Of a stretch of 64,000 nucleotides of DNA, positions 1 through 12,719 are shown piece after piece. How positions within the stretch are numbered: the first letter of the stretch is position 1; every line of letters starts with the position of its first letter. The position numbers and the translations under genes are program-made. Origin of the DNA: Isoetes taiwanensis (taxonomy: Eukaryota > Streptophyta > Lycopodiopsida > Isoetales > Isoetaceae); the NCBI GenBank assembly GCA_021234155.1, contig JAJEKV010000004.1, positions 5,582,109 to 5,646,108 on the forward strand, in the 5' to 3' direction. The notes below the pieces were generated by a model. That model was not told the DNA's origin. It saw only the letters and a list, made by a program, of their open reading frames with translations, and ran no database searches.

Positions 1-1050
1 ACACTTCAGTTTTATCTCGTCATGCCTATTTTGCCATAAATCCACACTTTGGACTCCTTTGCCTAGAACATTTCTCTACTTTTCTATACATATCCTCTTA
101 GATCATTCGTTTTTACGATCTTGACCCCACATCCTATACCTCTTGTTTTGAGATCCCACATCTTAGCCATTTTTGTCAAATGTTCATGTTGCCATTTTTT
201 CATACCCATTGCCTTCAAATATTCCCTAAAGAATAGAATAGAATATAATAGATTTTTTAACGTACACGGGATTTTATGGGCCAGTGTACGTATTTATATA
301 CACATATATACATGTGTGCATGCATGCATGGAGAGCATAAAAGCAAGCATTTTGCCTCTTTGAGGAGGACTTTGCAAGAACATAAAGGCAGGGGAGCACG
401 GAGGAGGCAAGAGGAGGGGAGATTGCATCCAAATTGCATCAAGGAGGCCGAGGAGGCTAGAGCTTGCAAAGCACTGCATCAATCTTCTTCCTATAAATGG
501 GGGTTTTTCTACTGATTCTATGGATTACATGGCTGTTGTTGTGAGAAAATGTGTTCATGTTAGAATTGGATGTTTATGTGCTAATGTGAACATCTAGATT
601 CAGAGATAGATTGTTCATGCTTTGTTTAAATGGATGGCATATGATCTTAAAAAGGAATTGAATCAATGCATATTGGTTCTTTTCAAGCAATCGAGAATAA
701 CTGGGAATGGCCAAAATTTCTGCTTAGCAATCAGATTTGAGGGGGGAGAGGCAAATTTGTAGGAATTAAGGCTTCTAGATGAAGTTCAAAAGCCAACCAG
801 AACTGAGGCAACAACAATCCGACTTGGGGACTCCTAGAAATGAGCTAAATTAGCATCAAATGGGCCGAAACCCAAACTGAAAGAAAAGGGTTGATTTGGG
901 GCATGCATAGGCCGATTTGCCCTAGGATCGAAGCTTTTTGGAGCTCTCACGATGGTCTAATTAGCATGTTTCGTGTCCTAATGTATATTTGATTTTTCTT
1001 TTGTTGGTCATGCTTTTGTTACATTGTTATTTTATAATTTGCTAAATAAA
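1..1050. other. Flanking non-coding DNA, no gene seen
   Basis: No convincing coding sequence. Short overlapping frames at 257-515 are purine-rich shadows of each other. A LINE 3'-end scrap lies at 229-300. A TATA-like CTATAAATGGG near 491 sits before a pyrimidine-rich stretch and could be an old LTR promoter, but no partner repeat was found. Confidence 0.4.
229..300 (-). mobile_element. LINE 3'-end scrap with (TATTC)n tail
   Basis: The plus strand reads repeats of GAATA, then a T-run, AACGTACACGG and TATGGGCC. This matches the reversed 3' end of the LINE at 15.84 kb (GAATA repeats, T-run, GTCCACG, GGCCTATGGG). Only the terminal tens of bases remain, so it is a severely truncated minus-strand insertion. 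The call is by eye; the right edge is uncertain. Confidence 0.5.
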
Positions 1051-1061
1051 AAATGGAAGGG
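1051..1061. repeat. Left target-site duplication of the L1 LINE
   Basis: AAATGGAAGGG here recurs at 6948-6958 directly after the poly(A) tail. A second shared stretch, GGCTTTAACA, follows a few bases further on both sides, so the original duplication may have been longer and later altered. Confidence 0.8.
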
Positions 1062-1301
1062 TAAAGTAAGAAACGGCTTTAACAAAAATCGTTGTTCTGG
1101 GAAAAAGCGGTCGAATTGGGTGGTTGGGGTTCTGACGGCGAAACTTTGATTGGCGATATCTCTCTTATCTGGTGTCAGATTTCGGCATGCTTAGGCTCGT
1201 TGGAAAGCTTGTTTTGAGCTCTTTCCGGTGGTGTATAGCATCAGCTGTTTTGCATGTGGTTTGTTGCCGCAAACAGCTGATTTCCGGACTGGTTCGGATG
1301 C

Positions 1302-2816
1302 ATGGCTCCTGCCAGACAGGCTGATGGGGGATCGATTGAGCCTCATGGCTTGGGGCTGAAGCCAAGGGAGATGGCGAGGAGGAAGAATCCTCCAGTAAAG
1401 GGGAAGGGCGTGGGTCTCGGCATGCATGAAGAGGCCGGGGCTGTAGGAAGTGGCATCCAATTGGTGGCAGAGATGAGGGAACTCTTGGAATCCCCTTCGC
1501 TTGAGAGGTATGTGGATTGCTCTTCCTCTCAATATAATTCTGAGACCCAGTAGATTGTGTTTTGGAGACTCCGGTCTTGATCCCATCAAGCATGCCCCCT
1601 TTGGAAACTGGATCTGTGATGCCCTCTTCCCTTGTGCTTGGGAAGGGATCACTTGCTGGTGATGCGCCCTCTTCTAGGGTGCATGTAGCTGATGTGCCTC
1701 CTGGGGTGCCCCTGAATACCTCTCAGGATGCCAGGGCGGCATCCCCAACTCCTGTGCGCCCGGCCTGGCAGAGCAATGACACTGTTGCTCGCATCACTCG
1801 GCCGGGGTTTTCAGATTGGATCAAGCGCAAGGCTCCGGAGTGTAGGACTGCCCGTGTTCAAGAGGCTCTGAAATTTGTGGAGGATCATCACTCTGTTGAC
1901 CTGCAGGCAACTCTTCCAGAGACTCCATGGATAGATATTGATCATACCAAACATGTTCAGACCATTGAGAATCTAGTTTCATTTGCGGTATTGGGCTGCT
2001 TCACGTGTTACATATTGGACACGAGGAGGTTTAGCTCTTGGCTTGCCGGACATCTGAGGCGGATTAGTTTGCCCAGGTATCAGTCTCTGAAATTCCTACC
2101 AAATAATTTCTTCATAATCATGTTTGAGGCTGAGTCTTCCGTGCGGCAATTGGTTAGCCGAGGGGTGGATACTTTGTTATGTGTTGTATCAGTATTATAC
2201 TCCGGCAATGTCCACCAGTTCTTTGACAGCGGTTAAAATCTCGTGTTGGTTCCAGATTCAGGATCTTCCTCCTGATCTGATGGTGCCTGATTTCTTGGTT
2301 TCTATGGCTAATGGCCTGGGTGTATATTTGGCTCATTCTATTGTGTAAGTCCCCAAGATCTGTGTTGCTCTGCCTGCTTTGCAGCCTGTGCCCACTTCTC
2401 TTCCAGTGCGTAGTGGTCCCTGGCATTTTCTCTTCCGATTGAAGCTTTTGAATGGCTCAGAGATCCGACGGATGTTTCCATCTATTGTGCTACCATCTGA
2501 CCATGTTGATGATCCTGCTGGTGCTTGTGATGTGGGAGGGGTTGCGGGTGCTTATGCAGGGGCCCGGGATTCCTCGGTTCTTGAGGCAACAGACAGAGGA
2601 CTCCGTGGTGCAGTGAGTGGAGTTGGACGAGGTGGTGTGGTTGGGAGAGGTGGTGTGGTTGGACGAGGCCTGGGCAGGCTTGCTGCTGGCCGCCCATTGG
2701 ATGGCGGGGCTAGGGGACGTGGTGGCTCAGGGGAGGGCTCAGATGATTTGGTTGTGGCTAGTCCGGGGACGGGCCGTGGGAGGGGTCGGGTGATCCTGGT
2801 GGGGATGTCCGGGTAG
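1302..2816 (+). pseudogene. LINE ORF1, DUF4283-like RNA-binding protein remnant
   Basis: This is the first ORF of the L1 element, whose product would coat the RNA in the retrotransposition particle. It is readable in three consecutive frames: 1302-1553, 1562-2236 and 2379-2816. The middle piece has the look of plant LINE DUF4283 domains: AVLGCF near 1985, a W-L-RR stretch, then FLPNNFFIIMF around 2095-2130. The last piece is rich in Gly and Arg with RGG-like steps, as in nucleic-acid-binding tails. No CCHC knuckle was found, which may be due to decay. The family assignment is by pattern only. Confidence 0.6.
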
Positions 2817-3060
2817 CGGTATGTGCTGAGCATGAGGTGGCTGGAGCAGCCCGGGTGGAGGTAGAGACTAGTGTGGCCCATGACTCTATGAAGGTGCCTG
2901 GGGGACTTCCAACACGTGTTGGTATTGGCAGTGGAATCTCACGTAGAGTGGCTGTGGGTCACATTGCTGTGATTAATCCTCTGGCTCTAGATGATGACTA
3001 TGTGGAGTGGGCTGATGGCCTGGTGGGTAGGCATGTGGGGCTGGACACTTCTCCTCCGGG

Positions 3061-6000
3061 ATGAATAGGTCGATCCTTAGTTGGAATGTGCGGGGGGTGC
3101 GGTCCTCTAGTAGTAAGAGGGCCCGTGTTTCTTTGGCACCGGCGGTTAAGCGCCCCCGATATTGTTTGCATTGGGAGCATAAGTGTCACAGGGGTGATAT
3201 GCCTAGGCTCATGAATATGGTTGGTAGGCAGTTTGCCTCTATTGCTTCTTCTTCTGGGCGGACTAGTGGGGGTACTCTTATTGCTTGGAGGATGGATGTG
3301 CAGGTCACGTACTCTGCAGCAGACAGGTTTGGTCGGTGGGCAATAATTAAGTGGTTGGAGGGAGGGCAAGAGTGGGGGATTGTTAATGTTTATGCCCCTA
3401 ATCGGCCTTCTCGGTGAGGGTGCTTTATGGGGCCTGATTCGGAATAAGTTTGCGAGCCCTTGGTGGGTTGCTGCGGTCGCTTGGTTGTTGTTAGGGGACT
3501 TCAATATGGTAGAGCGAGTAGAGGATCGCCTGTTCGGAACACTGAGTTGTGCATGGGTTTGAGAGGGACCAGTGGTCTCGTTTGTTGCAGGATTTGGCCT
3601 TGGTTGAGGTCCCTGGGGACTTGTCTTTCACCTATTGTAATAGGCAGATTGGTGCGGGCCGGGCGTATGCTAGGCATGACCGGTGTTATGCTTCCCCATG
3701 CGCACTGGATGGTGTGCCCTCTTTCTTGCCGGAGTAACATTACGTCTACCTCTATTTCTGATCATTACCCTCAGGTTTTGTCCAGTCAGGGTGCAGTTGC
3801 CTTTCGGCCCTCTAGGACGGTGTTCCGTTTGAATACCCGGCTTCTGGCTGATCCAGATTTCTCGGCCCAGTGCCAGGAGTTGTGGCTTGATACCTTTTCA
3901 TCTCTGAAGGGTATGTCTGGTATGGTGACTGCCTTGGCCAGGGTGAAGCGTTTTGCCAAGGTCTTTGGTAGGCAGCGTGTGCAGCAGGAGCGGCAGGAGT
4001 TGCATGGTCTCTATCAGGAGTTGGAGAGGATTCGAGTGCAATTTCCGATGGCATCGAGGGAGAATGCTGGTGTTGCAACGTATTGTTGCTCGAGCAAGTT
4101 AAAGTGCTGGGAGGCATGTGTGAAGGCGGCCCCACCGGGTTGAAGGAGGGGGACACAAATTGGTCGGTGTTCTTGAGCAGCCTAGGCGGGGCGATATGCA
4201 AAGCATCTATGGCGTCCCTTGCTTGCCTCGGGATGGCCGGACTTTGGAGGATCCCGCTTTTTCGCACAATGCACTCTTCTCCTCCTATGAGCAAAGCGAT
4301 GCGAAGCTTGTTTTGGGGGCTGTTAAGCCATCTATTCGCCTCACCACCTTGAGAGCTTGGAGCGAGTGAGCTCTCGAGAGAGGATTTAGCTGTGGCATGT
4401 ATGTGCATGGCCAAGGACAAATGTTTCGGGATGTATGGCATCCCCGTGGAGTTCTTCGGACTTATTGGGAGTGGGGCTGGTGAGTCGGTGTATTGGTGTA
4501 TCTTGAGTTTTTCGCGGTCTTCTCAAATGGATAGGATCTTGAATACCGCATGCATTTCCTTGATTCCTAAGGTTAAGCGACCTTCTACTATTAATGATTG
4601 AGGCCTATCTCCTTGTTGTCCCCTCGTGTATAAGATTATTGCGAAAAGCCCCTGGCAGAGAAGTTGAAGCGGTGTTGACTTCTTCCATTAGTAAGGTGCG
4701 ATCCGGGTTTGTCCCCGGGAGGAACATTTTGACTAATGTTGTCGCAGCCTTATGAGGGCCTTTATTGGGCGTAAGAAAAACAGTCAAGGCATTGCCTATC
4801 TTAAGCTTGACTTTGCCAAAGCTTACGATAGTGTCCGTTGGGGAGTTTTTGTCCGCCATGATGTTAGCATTGGGCTGTGGTCCACGCAGCGTTACGAGAG
4901 GCGATCATGAAGCCGCATAGGTCGGCCGACGGGCTACGGTGGCTGTGCGGGGTGAACCCTCCGCCTTTTTCTCCTTAGGCGGAGGGGTGCGTCGGGGTGC
5001 CCTTTGGCGCGATTTTTGTTTACGATTGTGGTGGAGGCTTTGTCTCGGTTGTTTTTGCTGCGGTGGAGGAGGGAGTGGTGGATGGGCTTGGATGCGGGAT
5101 GGTAGCCGCCAGATTATTTAACCGGTTTGCCGATGACACTTTCCTCTTCTTGGTGGCGTAAGAGAGGAATTTTGCGGAATGTGAAGGGTTTGTTGGATAC
5201 TTTCTCCTTGGCCTCGTGCATTCTTCCGAATTGGGGTAAGTGCTCGCATTATGGGCCCGGTGACTCGCCTCCCCCTTGTTTGGCTCTATTCCCTTGGAAG
5301 GTGCTTCCAGGTAATGTGTGTACTAAGCTATTGGGTATTCCCTTTGGAGGGGATGTTTCCATGGGGAGGGTGTGGGATGAGATTTTGCAGGGGTTGCGAA
5401 ACACCTCAATTGGTGGAAGGGTAGCAAGTTGTCCATGGCGGTAGGATCACTATTGCCAAGTCGGTGCTTTGTAGCACTCATGTGTATCGACATCTGCGAT
5501 GCTAGCTCCCGAGGGTAAGATACGGGCTTTGGATAAGATTGTTCAAAATTTTTGTGTGGGGAGGGGATGATGAAGGGGCGGTTGTTAAAGTGGCTTGGTG
5601 GAAGTGTCTCCGCCCGGGGAGGATGGGGGCTTGGCCATTTCGGATTTGGCGCCGCATAGTAAGGTGTTGGTCTCCAAGTTTGTGTGGAGCATTACGGGGA
5701 TGGAGCATCTTCTCCGTGTGCGGCGTTGTTGTTGCGATCTCTTCGCCATGCGTTTGGGAAGCCGCCCTGTGCATGTGGAGTTGCCCTAAGTAATCGTTGT
5801 ATGGTCTCCGGCCTTTCCCACATGCATCCCCTTTTCTCCACGGGAGTGTTGCGGGCTTGGGATCATGTGCATGTGCTCTTTCGGCTAGATTATGCCTCGG
5901 TTTATCACCACTCTTCTCCTTTCTTGTGGGTTCCTCTACCCCTAGCAAGACCTTGCCCCCCGGGTCACCTTGTGCATGCTCGGACGCGAGCCCGTTGGAG

Positions 6001-6805
6001 GGAAGCTGCTTTGTGCTCACCTTGGAGGATTGGTATTGGGGTGGTCGGCTAGCTTCGTGGGAGTTCTTTCGAGCTCGCTTTCGCCGAGGGGCGTGTGGCC
6101 AGGGTTATCCGGGAGCACGTGGCGGGGAGTATACGCTACACATACCTATAGTCCCTCGGGATGATGTGGTGGTGCAGTTTGGAAGGTTCATCCGGATGTT
6201 GTGTCTTCTTGCTTTGTGCGGTCTTCTTCGGGTCTTGGCTATTCATGACACACCGCCAGGCAAGTGGTCTCTGCGGCTTCGGGTTCTCGATGGGCTTCGG
6301 TTTGGACGTGGACATGGAGCTCACTTCCCCATAGAAGGTTAGGGTGCTTCGTGGCGGTGGTGCACGGTATCGGGGTGAATGTCCTTGTGAGTCGGTTTAG
6401 GCGGTGTGAGCCCCTCGCGCCCTTGTTGTGGCCTTCATCGTGAGACCGTGGAGCATTATGCGGTTTTATGCCCTCACTTGCGGCCGCATGGGATTGGGTT
6501 AAGGCTTTGTTTGGTGAGATTGACTAGCCGCCAGATTGCCGCTTCATGTGTATCCTGGTGCTTGGCCGCTCTTGCGGCAAAGCAAGCCTTGCATCCGCGG
6601 CGTGGCTTGGTTGGTGTGGTTGATTTGGCGGCGGCGGTTGTGGATCTTCGGGGGGATTCAACGACTGCGGCCTCTCGATTCCTCGACTTCGTACACGCTA
6701 TTTCAAAGCTTTTTGGTGTTCCCGGGAGTAGTAGAGCGGAAGTTTGCCATTTGGCGGGACTTCTTGGGTGTTGTAGATGGTGATGGTCGGTTTGTACAGC
6801 AGTAG
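3061..6805 (+). pseudogene. LINE ORF2, endonuclease and reverse transcriptase remnant
   Basis: It begins with MNRSILSWNVRGVRS, the usual start of an L1 endonuclease. The metal-site block LLLGDFNM is near 3487-3510 and SDHYP near 3758. Reverse-transcriptase blocks follow: LIPK near 4562, SGFVPGRNIL near 4700, LDFAKAYDSV near 4805 and the catalytic FADD near 5126. After that come KLSMA..., the post-polymerase region, and a Trp- and Cys-containing C-terminus. It changes frame repeatedly (for example near 3420, 4590, 4750 and 5120) and has in-frame stops. L1 ORF2 proteins nick target DNA and prime cDNA synthesis there; this copy is dead. Confidence 0.82.
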
Positions 6806-6958
6806 AGTTGCAGTTTTTCTGTGAGTTTGTTGTGGAGTGTCGAGGTATCGCTGTCTCTTTGGGGCAGTTCTCCTTCCTCCTCACTTGCTTTGTAACATTA
6901 CCATTCTTTTAATATATTGATGACACAGTTCTTCAAAAAAAAAAAAAAAATGGAAGGG

Positions 6959-7639
6959 CCATGGCTTTAACACTAGCAACATATGTAAGGGCTATCAAAT
7001 TAGTTGCAAAAGGTCACCAGCGTGACAAGGGTTCGGCATGGAAAACCCATAGTAATTCATGTAAGAACTTGCTTCGTTGTGAATGATTGAACTTCGTAAC
7101 TAGGAAATAATAACACCTAAGCTTAATATTTCTTAGACTAAGAAGCTACTATATTTTGGCTCTTGGATATGAAACCTAGGCTTGGAATCATTTAACAGGT
7201 AGTATAAGCAGTTGCGATCATGGCCCTATGAACTTTTAAGCTGGAAGTGTTTGATTTCGAGAACTCATTAGATGCACCATTAAATGCATTAGCTAAAAGT
7301 GGATTTTCAATACATATATGTATGGCAGTTTCATTTTATGTTTGAAGATAAGATTTTTGCCCTAGGAAAAAGTGTGAGCATGACATGTCTTCTAAAAATA
7401 ATAACTGGAAATTCAAAAAAAAAAAAAAGAAACGCCCCTTTTCTTCCTCTAGAAGCAATCTGGCAATCCGTTGATCTTCTTATTCCTTGCCTTGCAAGCA
7501 ATTCTTCTGTATAGCCACGCGGCGCTAGTTTTTCGAGAGACCTCAATTGCATCTGAAAGGGAGCGGCTTCAACATTCTGCCAGATTTGGGTATCAGCAGT
7601 TTTGGGCATTATTGGCAACTAACAATGTGAGCGTACCAA
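6959..7639. other. Intergenic stretch, nothing recognised
   Basis: AT-rich with a poly(A) run near 7414-7428. Short frames here show no family motif. A frame at 7471-7668 could be a further exon of the adjacent putative gene fragment, but no start or splice logic supports it firmly. Confidence 0.3.
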
Positions 7640-8130
7640 GCTATGGACGAGCTTCACAGCCTGAATGAAGAGATCATACAAAATAGTCCTCGGTCAGGTA
7701 CAAACTTGAATTGTTAGAGCATATTTCTTATTTGCTTGTGCATATAGCAGGTTCTATAGAGTTTAAATGAGGGTTCTAGTGGAGGAGAAGAGATTAATAT
7801 GGCGAGTGTAAATAGCAGCCCTTCTTCACTCTCAGATACTAGCAGCGCCGTTAGGAGGGACATGGAAAGGTTTCCTATATAGTTGGAAGCTTCAAATCTT
7901 CTTCAAAATGTGTAGCTATTTCAAATTCAGAAACAACAATATTAGATCAGGTTCTCTGCTATTAGATACAAAGAAAATCAAGACTGTGGTTATAGGCTTG
8001 GCAGTAGCTGCTTTTGTGATTATTTGCTTGACTTTGGCTATGCTAGAGCTACATAAAAGAAAACCCATTAATTTAGTTAATAAAGAAATTGATAAATCCT
8101 TAGCTTGCATTGATGGCTTGTTGTTGAAGG
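7640..8130 (+). pseudogene. Possible host-gene fragment with one membrane helix
   Basis: Not recognised. Three pieces look protein-coding. The frame MDELHSLNEEIIQNSPRSG ends at a fair donor (GGTCAG|GTACAA near 7697). A second piece, after a plausible acceptor near 7770, reads EINMASVNSSPSSLSDTSS and RRDMERF, then meets a stop. A third has a 20-residue hydrophobic helix (VVIGLAVAAFVIICLTLAML, about 7987-8046) followed by a basic stretch. The arrangement suggests a small tail-anchored or SNARE-like protein, but that is inference. The reading frame runs straight into the LTR element that starts at 8131, which would truncate it. No continuation was seen after 15578. Confidence 0.25.
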
Positions 8131-10149
8131 TGTTCCTGGCAAACCTTCAATCTCAATGGCTTAGAACCTCTAGGTTGCTTCAGGCAACCACTATGTGCAA
8201 GAATATTGCAAAAAGAAAGCTCAAATAATGAATAAGTACTGCCTTCCCAAAACAAAAAAAAAGGATGCCTTAGCAAGAATGCTGCCATTTGCAAGCTGTT
8301 TGGAATTTTGTCATGATTTCAATTCAGAAGTCTGCTTAAAGACTCAAGGAATCTGGGGCAAAAAGTCAGATGTCAATAGATTATCAAAGGTCTCTCAAAT
8401 TTGTGGTCCTGACCAAGTCAAAACTTGGTCAATATCCCTGGCAGAGAGCTAATTTTTGCGGATCAAAAAAATATGAGTCCTTTTTGAGTTATGATACTTG
8501 ATCCTGTCTCTCACAAGTCTGAACACATGGATCAATAGTTTTTTGGCAGGAAAAGATGCTAAAATGCCAAGAGACTTGGATTTTTTGCCCACAGATTGTA
8601 ATTATGCAAAAACAGTGGGAAAAGTTTTGCTAAATGAGTTTTGGCCACTCTTTTCCACTTCTGATAGCTTCTAGATACGCTGTCAAGTCTGCACACAAGG
8701 TGTGTCCACCCTTCAATCAGTAGTTATGTCTAAATCCTATAGAAGAATTGATTCTCTGCTGTAGACAATGAGCTAATTTCCCTGCATTATGGCTTGGCAC
8801 AGATTTTAAGTAGTTTAATACTTTGATGAGACTCAGAGACACCGATAGTTGCAATGACTTACTATTTTGAATAGGTCTTTTATAAGAAGATGATCTTTCT
8901 AATGTTTGTCAATGCATGAATTTGTCTCCTTACCTAGCTTCTATAATGAGAATGATCTAATTCTAGAGGGCAATAGAAAATTATGCTATCACTCTTAGTG
9001 TCACAGATAAACCAATGCAATCTTGTGCAATCTTCATATCTCTTTTGCTGTTCCCCAAAATACTTACTTTTCTTTTGTAAAGAAATGACAAGGGATAATT
9101 TCACCAAGGTTCGGATTTTCATTCAAAAGGATATCACTGTACAAAAAGCCCAAGCTCATAGGTCAAGGGCACATAATCAAGTCAGTAATCAAAGCAATTT
9201 CAAGGAATTTGCCCCAAAAACATCTTCTCTGAGGCAAAGAGTGTAAATCCAAGCATATTCTCAGAAATTCGACAGTCTTCAAAGATCCACTCGTCAATTC
9301 TCGCGCCCAAAGCCCTTAAAAATTCCGTGAACATGATTTCCCCTTCTTAATCCCCTGTTCTTGGCCTGTTCTTGGCAAATCCAGCCCGTAAGCTTGTCTT
9401 TTAGCTTCGTTTAAGAGTTTTTTGGCTTATATTAGGTAGATTCGGGAGTGTTTAGCCATGACTAGGTAGTTAATTTCGAGAGAAAAGGTCGGATCTTGGC
9501 ATGACAGAAATTTAGGGTTCTTGAGAATTCTTAACACAATATCCCACAGGTGTATTTCAAAATGGAGGCTCGGGTATAAAAGGTTTGATCTGACGTGTCT
9601 CAGTAATAATTGCGTGTTGTCTCCCCGTGATGTCTGGCCCATTGCCAGCTCACAGCCCGGAGGCACCATGTGGTGGGGGGAGATTGGATGGGAAGAGTGA
9701 CTAGGCCGCCCGGGGGGGGGGGTAGATCGAAAAAAAATTATTTATTTTTAAAACTTGGCATGAATCCCAAGAACTCAAAAATGAAGGTCAAAATAGGGTC
9801 ATTTTCAAAAATTCTTTTTTTTTCACAAGGAATCTTTTTTGATGCTCTACAAGAAGGGAGAATCTTTTTGCAAAAAAGAGGATTTGACATTTTGGCTCAA
9901 AATGAAGGTCAAATTTGATGATGTGGCAAGTTGGTGGGGTGACTTGGCAAATGAGTAATGACATGGCATTTTGGGATGATGATGTGTCAAACAAGGTGGC
10001 AAAATGATTTTTTTCTAGTCAAATTTTTTTATGAAGTGGAGATGATGTGGATCACATGTGTATGATGATGTGGAAGCACTTAGTGATGGCGTGGCACCAT
10101 GGAATGATGACATGTCACCTTAGGTAACAAAATGACTTTTCTTAGGTCA
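8131..10149 (-). repeat. 3' LTR of the gypsy-like element
   Basis: 2019 bp from TGTTCCTGGCAAACC to TTCTTAGGTCA. It matches the other LTR along its length, including TATAAAAGG near 9573 and the DNA around CTAGGCCGC near 9710. TATA boxes here are on the plus strand, opposite to the coding strand, so they may be fortuitous or drive antisense transcripts. Confidence 0.8.
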
Positions 10150-10548
10150 AATATTTTGAAAAAAGAGTTTTATGATTTTTATCTCTTTTACCTGCTTTTC
10201 TTCACTTGCATTCATGACCAAAATTGGATAAAGTTGTTGTAGATCATCTTTTGCTAAGTCCTCCTCCTTTATTGCTCCTTCAGCTAAGTGTTCAAGCTGA
10301 ACACTCCTACACAATGCATCAGCTTCACAATTTTGTTCTCTTGGCACATGGCACAATTTCCAAGACTCAAAACCTGCGAATTCTTCTAATGTCTTATCTC
10401 TTAGCAAGATCATGTCTTCATTTTTTGCTTGGTATTCTCCCAAGACCTGTCTACAAACCAATTGTGAATCACCAAAAATAACAATGCTGGTCATGCCTAG
10501 ATGCTTTGCGTCTTGCAAACCTGCCATAAGAGCTTTATATTCTGCCAT
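10147..10548 (-). pseudogene. Retroelement RNase H domain
   Basis: The minus strand reads SNMAEYKALMAGLQDAK, then VIFGDSQLVCRQV and HVPREQNCEADAL. These are the E, D and D positions of the RVT_3-type RNase H found in plant gypsy elements, where the domain removes the RNA template after cDNA synthesis. About 130 residues are readable without interruption. Normally a reverse transcriptase lies N-terminal to it and an integrase C-terminal; neither is here. The frame runs to the LTR edge. Confidence 0.78.
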
Positions 10549-10820
10549 GTTAGAAGTAATATTAGGAAAATCCTGCCTACTTTAGCCAATAATCTATTGG
10601 AAGAATCCTTGAGAATTGCAGCAGAAGAAGCTACACTCATCCTTTTGGAAACACCTCTATCAAACCATCAAAAGGCAAAGTTTTCACCTCAAGACAGGTT
10701 CACCTCCATGGATAGTTTTGGCTCTGGTATTTGATCAGGGGCAGCAAACTCCTACTCACCACAAGGATTTGGCACCAAAATATCCTCTTCAATGAAATTT
10801 AAAGCTTCAAATTCTCCAAA

Positions 10821-11417
10821 TTATTGTAGAGAGTTATTCTTTTTCCCATTGGATATGGTGCATTCTCCGTTTGACCATACAGGTCTTGCATCTACTGTGG
10901 ACAACCATTTTCTTCCCAAAAGCAGGTCATAAATATCAGATTTTTCATCAGTACCTTCAAATGCAAACTCCACAAAGTCAGCAGCCACAATAATGCTTTC
11001 TACATCAATTGGCACATTACTCACTATCCCCATAGGGTTGATTTTAGTATTAGAAAAGGATTTTAGCACCATGGGAGCCTTCTTATCAATTTCTAAACCA
11101 CATAATCTCCTAATATGATGAGGCATCACATTAAGTGGTGATCCCCCATCTAGCAACACTTTTGTTAATACTTTCTTACCCATTTTTTCCACACATGTAA
11201 AGGCACCTGGATCATAATCTTCTTGAGTCAATACATGCTCCTCAATATCATTTGTGAGAGCGACTTCATCCTCTTTAGTTAGATTTATTCTATAAGAAGG
11301 AGCAATCTTAAGCAAAGTTAGCAAATCCACACTAATCTTGGAATTTTTCAAAAAAGATTCAGAATCCTCAGTCTCCTTATCCTTCTTCATGTATTTTTGA
11401 CAAGGGGGAGGAGGCAC
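10821..11417 (-). pseudogene. Retropepsin-like aspartic protease domain
   Basis: The minus-strand frame has KVLLDGGSPLNVMP, the plant gypsy form of the aspartic-protease active site (DGG for DTG/DSG). Later come YDLLLGRKWL, matching the LG.W segment of the family, and DARPVWSNGECT. The protease would cut the gag-pol polyprotein in the particle. It follows gag on the same strand after a short gap with a stop, so gag and pro are now separate frames. Confidence 0.75.
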
Positions 11418-11435
11418 AACTTAATTTAGCTCATT

Positions 11436-12719
11436 TTACTTAAACTTGGGTGCATAAGTTTCCTCATTAACTTGAACTTGCTCTTTATCCTTTGAATTGT
11501 TCATTCCTCTGGTATGGACAGCCATGATCTTCGCTTGAGCTTCAATTTCCTGCACAAATCTGACTGAGGCACTTGGCTCATTAGTTTTGTCCTTTTCTTG
11601 CCTAGCAAAGCACTCTTTCACACTACACCTATCTTCATAATGGCCTATTGCTTTGCAAAAACCACAAACAGGGCATTCTTTACCAAAATGCCCTCTCTTA
11701 CCACACTTGCTCATGGTCTGTACCAACCATAATATGATGAATGAGTATTTCTTGAGCAATGGCCACATCGAGGGTATATCCTCTTCTGGGTCTTGAACTC
11801 TTCATTTCTTGGAGCTGCTTTATGACTTCAACCAAGGCTTCAGACACTTTGGATATTTCAGCTCTGACATTAGCCACAGGACCATCTGGATCCTCCATCT
11901 TCGGTTTTGTCTTGTCCTTTTGAATAGCATAGATTGGCACTGGTCCAGGCCCCATGTACTCCAACTCATAATCTGGAAAGAAAGGATCATGAGATGAGTG
12001 CATATCATTAGGAAGATAAGAAATCATATCAACAATTTCAGTAGCCTTAGTAAAGGCTTTGTGTATGGTGTCAAATTGTTCTTGCTTTTGTATCTTGAGC
12101 ATTTTCCTGTGTATTCCTGGTCTGCTGATCAAACCTCTAATAAATTAAGCAACCAGATGCAAAGTATGGTTAGGCACTTGATTCACTTGGCACTTGACAA
12201 GATACAAATTAAATCTTTCAACATATTGATGCACACTCTCACCATGTTCAATGTGAAAGTTTGCAACTCAAAGATCAAAACTTGGGGATCAAATAGCTTA
12301 CCAAACCTTGCCAAGAATTTCTTTACAATTTCATCCCATGGATTAGCACCTAAGCTCATGACATATTCCAACCATGCTCTTACTTCATCATTTTTGAAGC
12401 ACTTCTTGAATTTAGAGAACTTGCATTCCTTTTTGTGTCCATATTCCTAATAGTATTCCTCAAAAGTCTTCAAGAAATTATTAGCATTCATACTTAGATC
12501 AAATGTAGGAGGAGGAATTGGCATGTTTAACTCAAAGTAGTGGCAAGGCATACCTGCATTAGCTTGAATACTTACTCCTGGCACTGCTGCAGAGGTCTCA
12601 TGATTCTCTTGTGCTTCAACATGCTCAGAAGTTTCATTATTTCTCCTAGGAGCCATGAGTTCAAATTCCAGGTAAAGATCTCTGCAGAACCTCCAAAACG
12701 TTGACGGTGTTCCTGGCAA
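11436..12719 (-). pseudogene. Gag with CCHC zinc knuckle, frame-broken
   Basis: Several minus-strand frames follow one another: 12719-12447 (starting region, MAPRRNNE), 12371-12183 (NPWDEIVKKFLARFGK, typical of retrotransposon gag), 12132-11698, and 11768-11436. The last has GKRGHFGKEC and a clean C-x2-C-x4-H-x4-C knuckle, CGFCKAIGHYEDRC. Gag forms the particle and packages RNA. At least three frame breaks show that it is not functional. Confidence 0.72.

Larger units (their letters stand above)
1062..6947 (+). mobile_element. L1-clade LINE retrotransposon, decayed
   Basis: About 5.9 kb with the order 5' leader, ORF1, ORF2 with apurinic-type endonuclease, reverse transcriptase and C-terminal region, then a short 3' UTR and a poly(A) tail ending near 6950. 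It is bounded by AAATGGAAGGG on both sides. Both ORFs are cut by many stops and frameshifts, so it cannot move by itself. The truncated element at 37.3 kb is a relative: both have a run equivalent to KLS.AGRIT.AKS after the polymerase core. Assignment to the plant L1 clade rests on the endonuclease, the DUF4283-like ORF1 and the poly(A) tail. Confidence 0.88.

Noticed and set aside
1165-1652. Minus-strand frames of about 150 residues
   Set aside because: They lie antisense to the LINE ORF1 start and have no family motif.
10224-10734. Plus-strand frames over the gypsy pol region
   Set aside because: They mirror the RNase H domain, which is clear on the minus strand.
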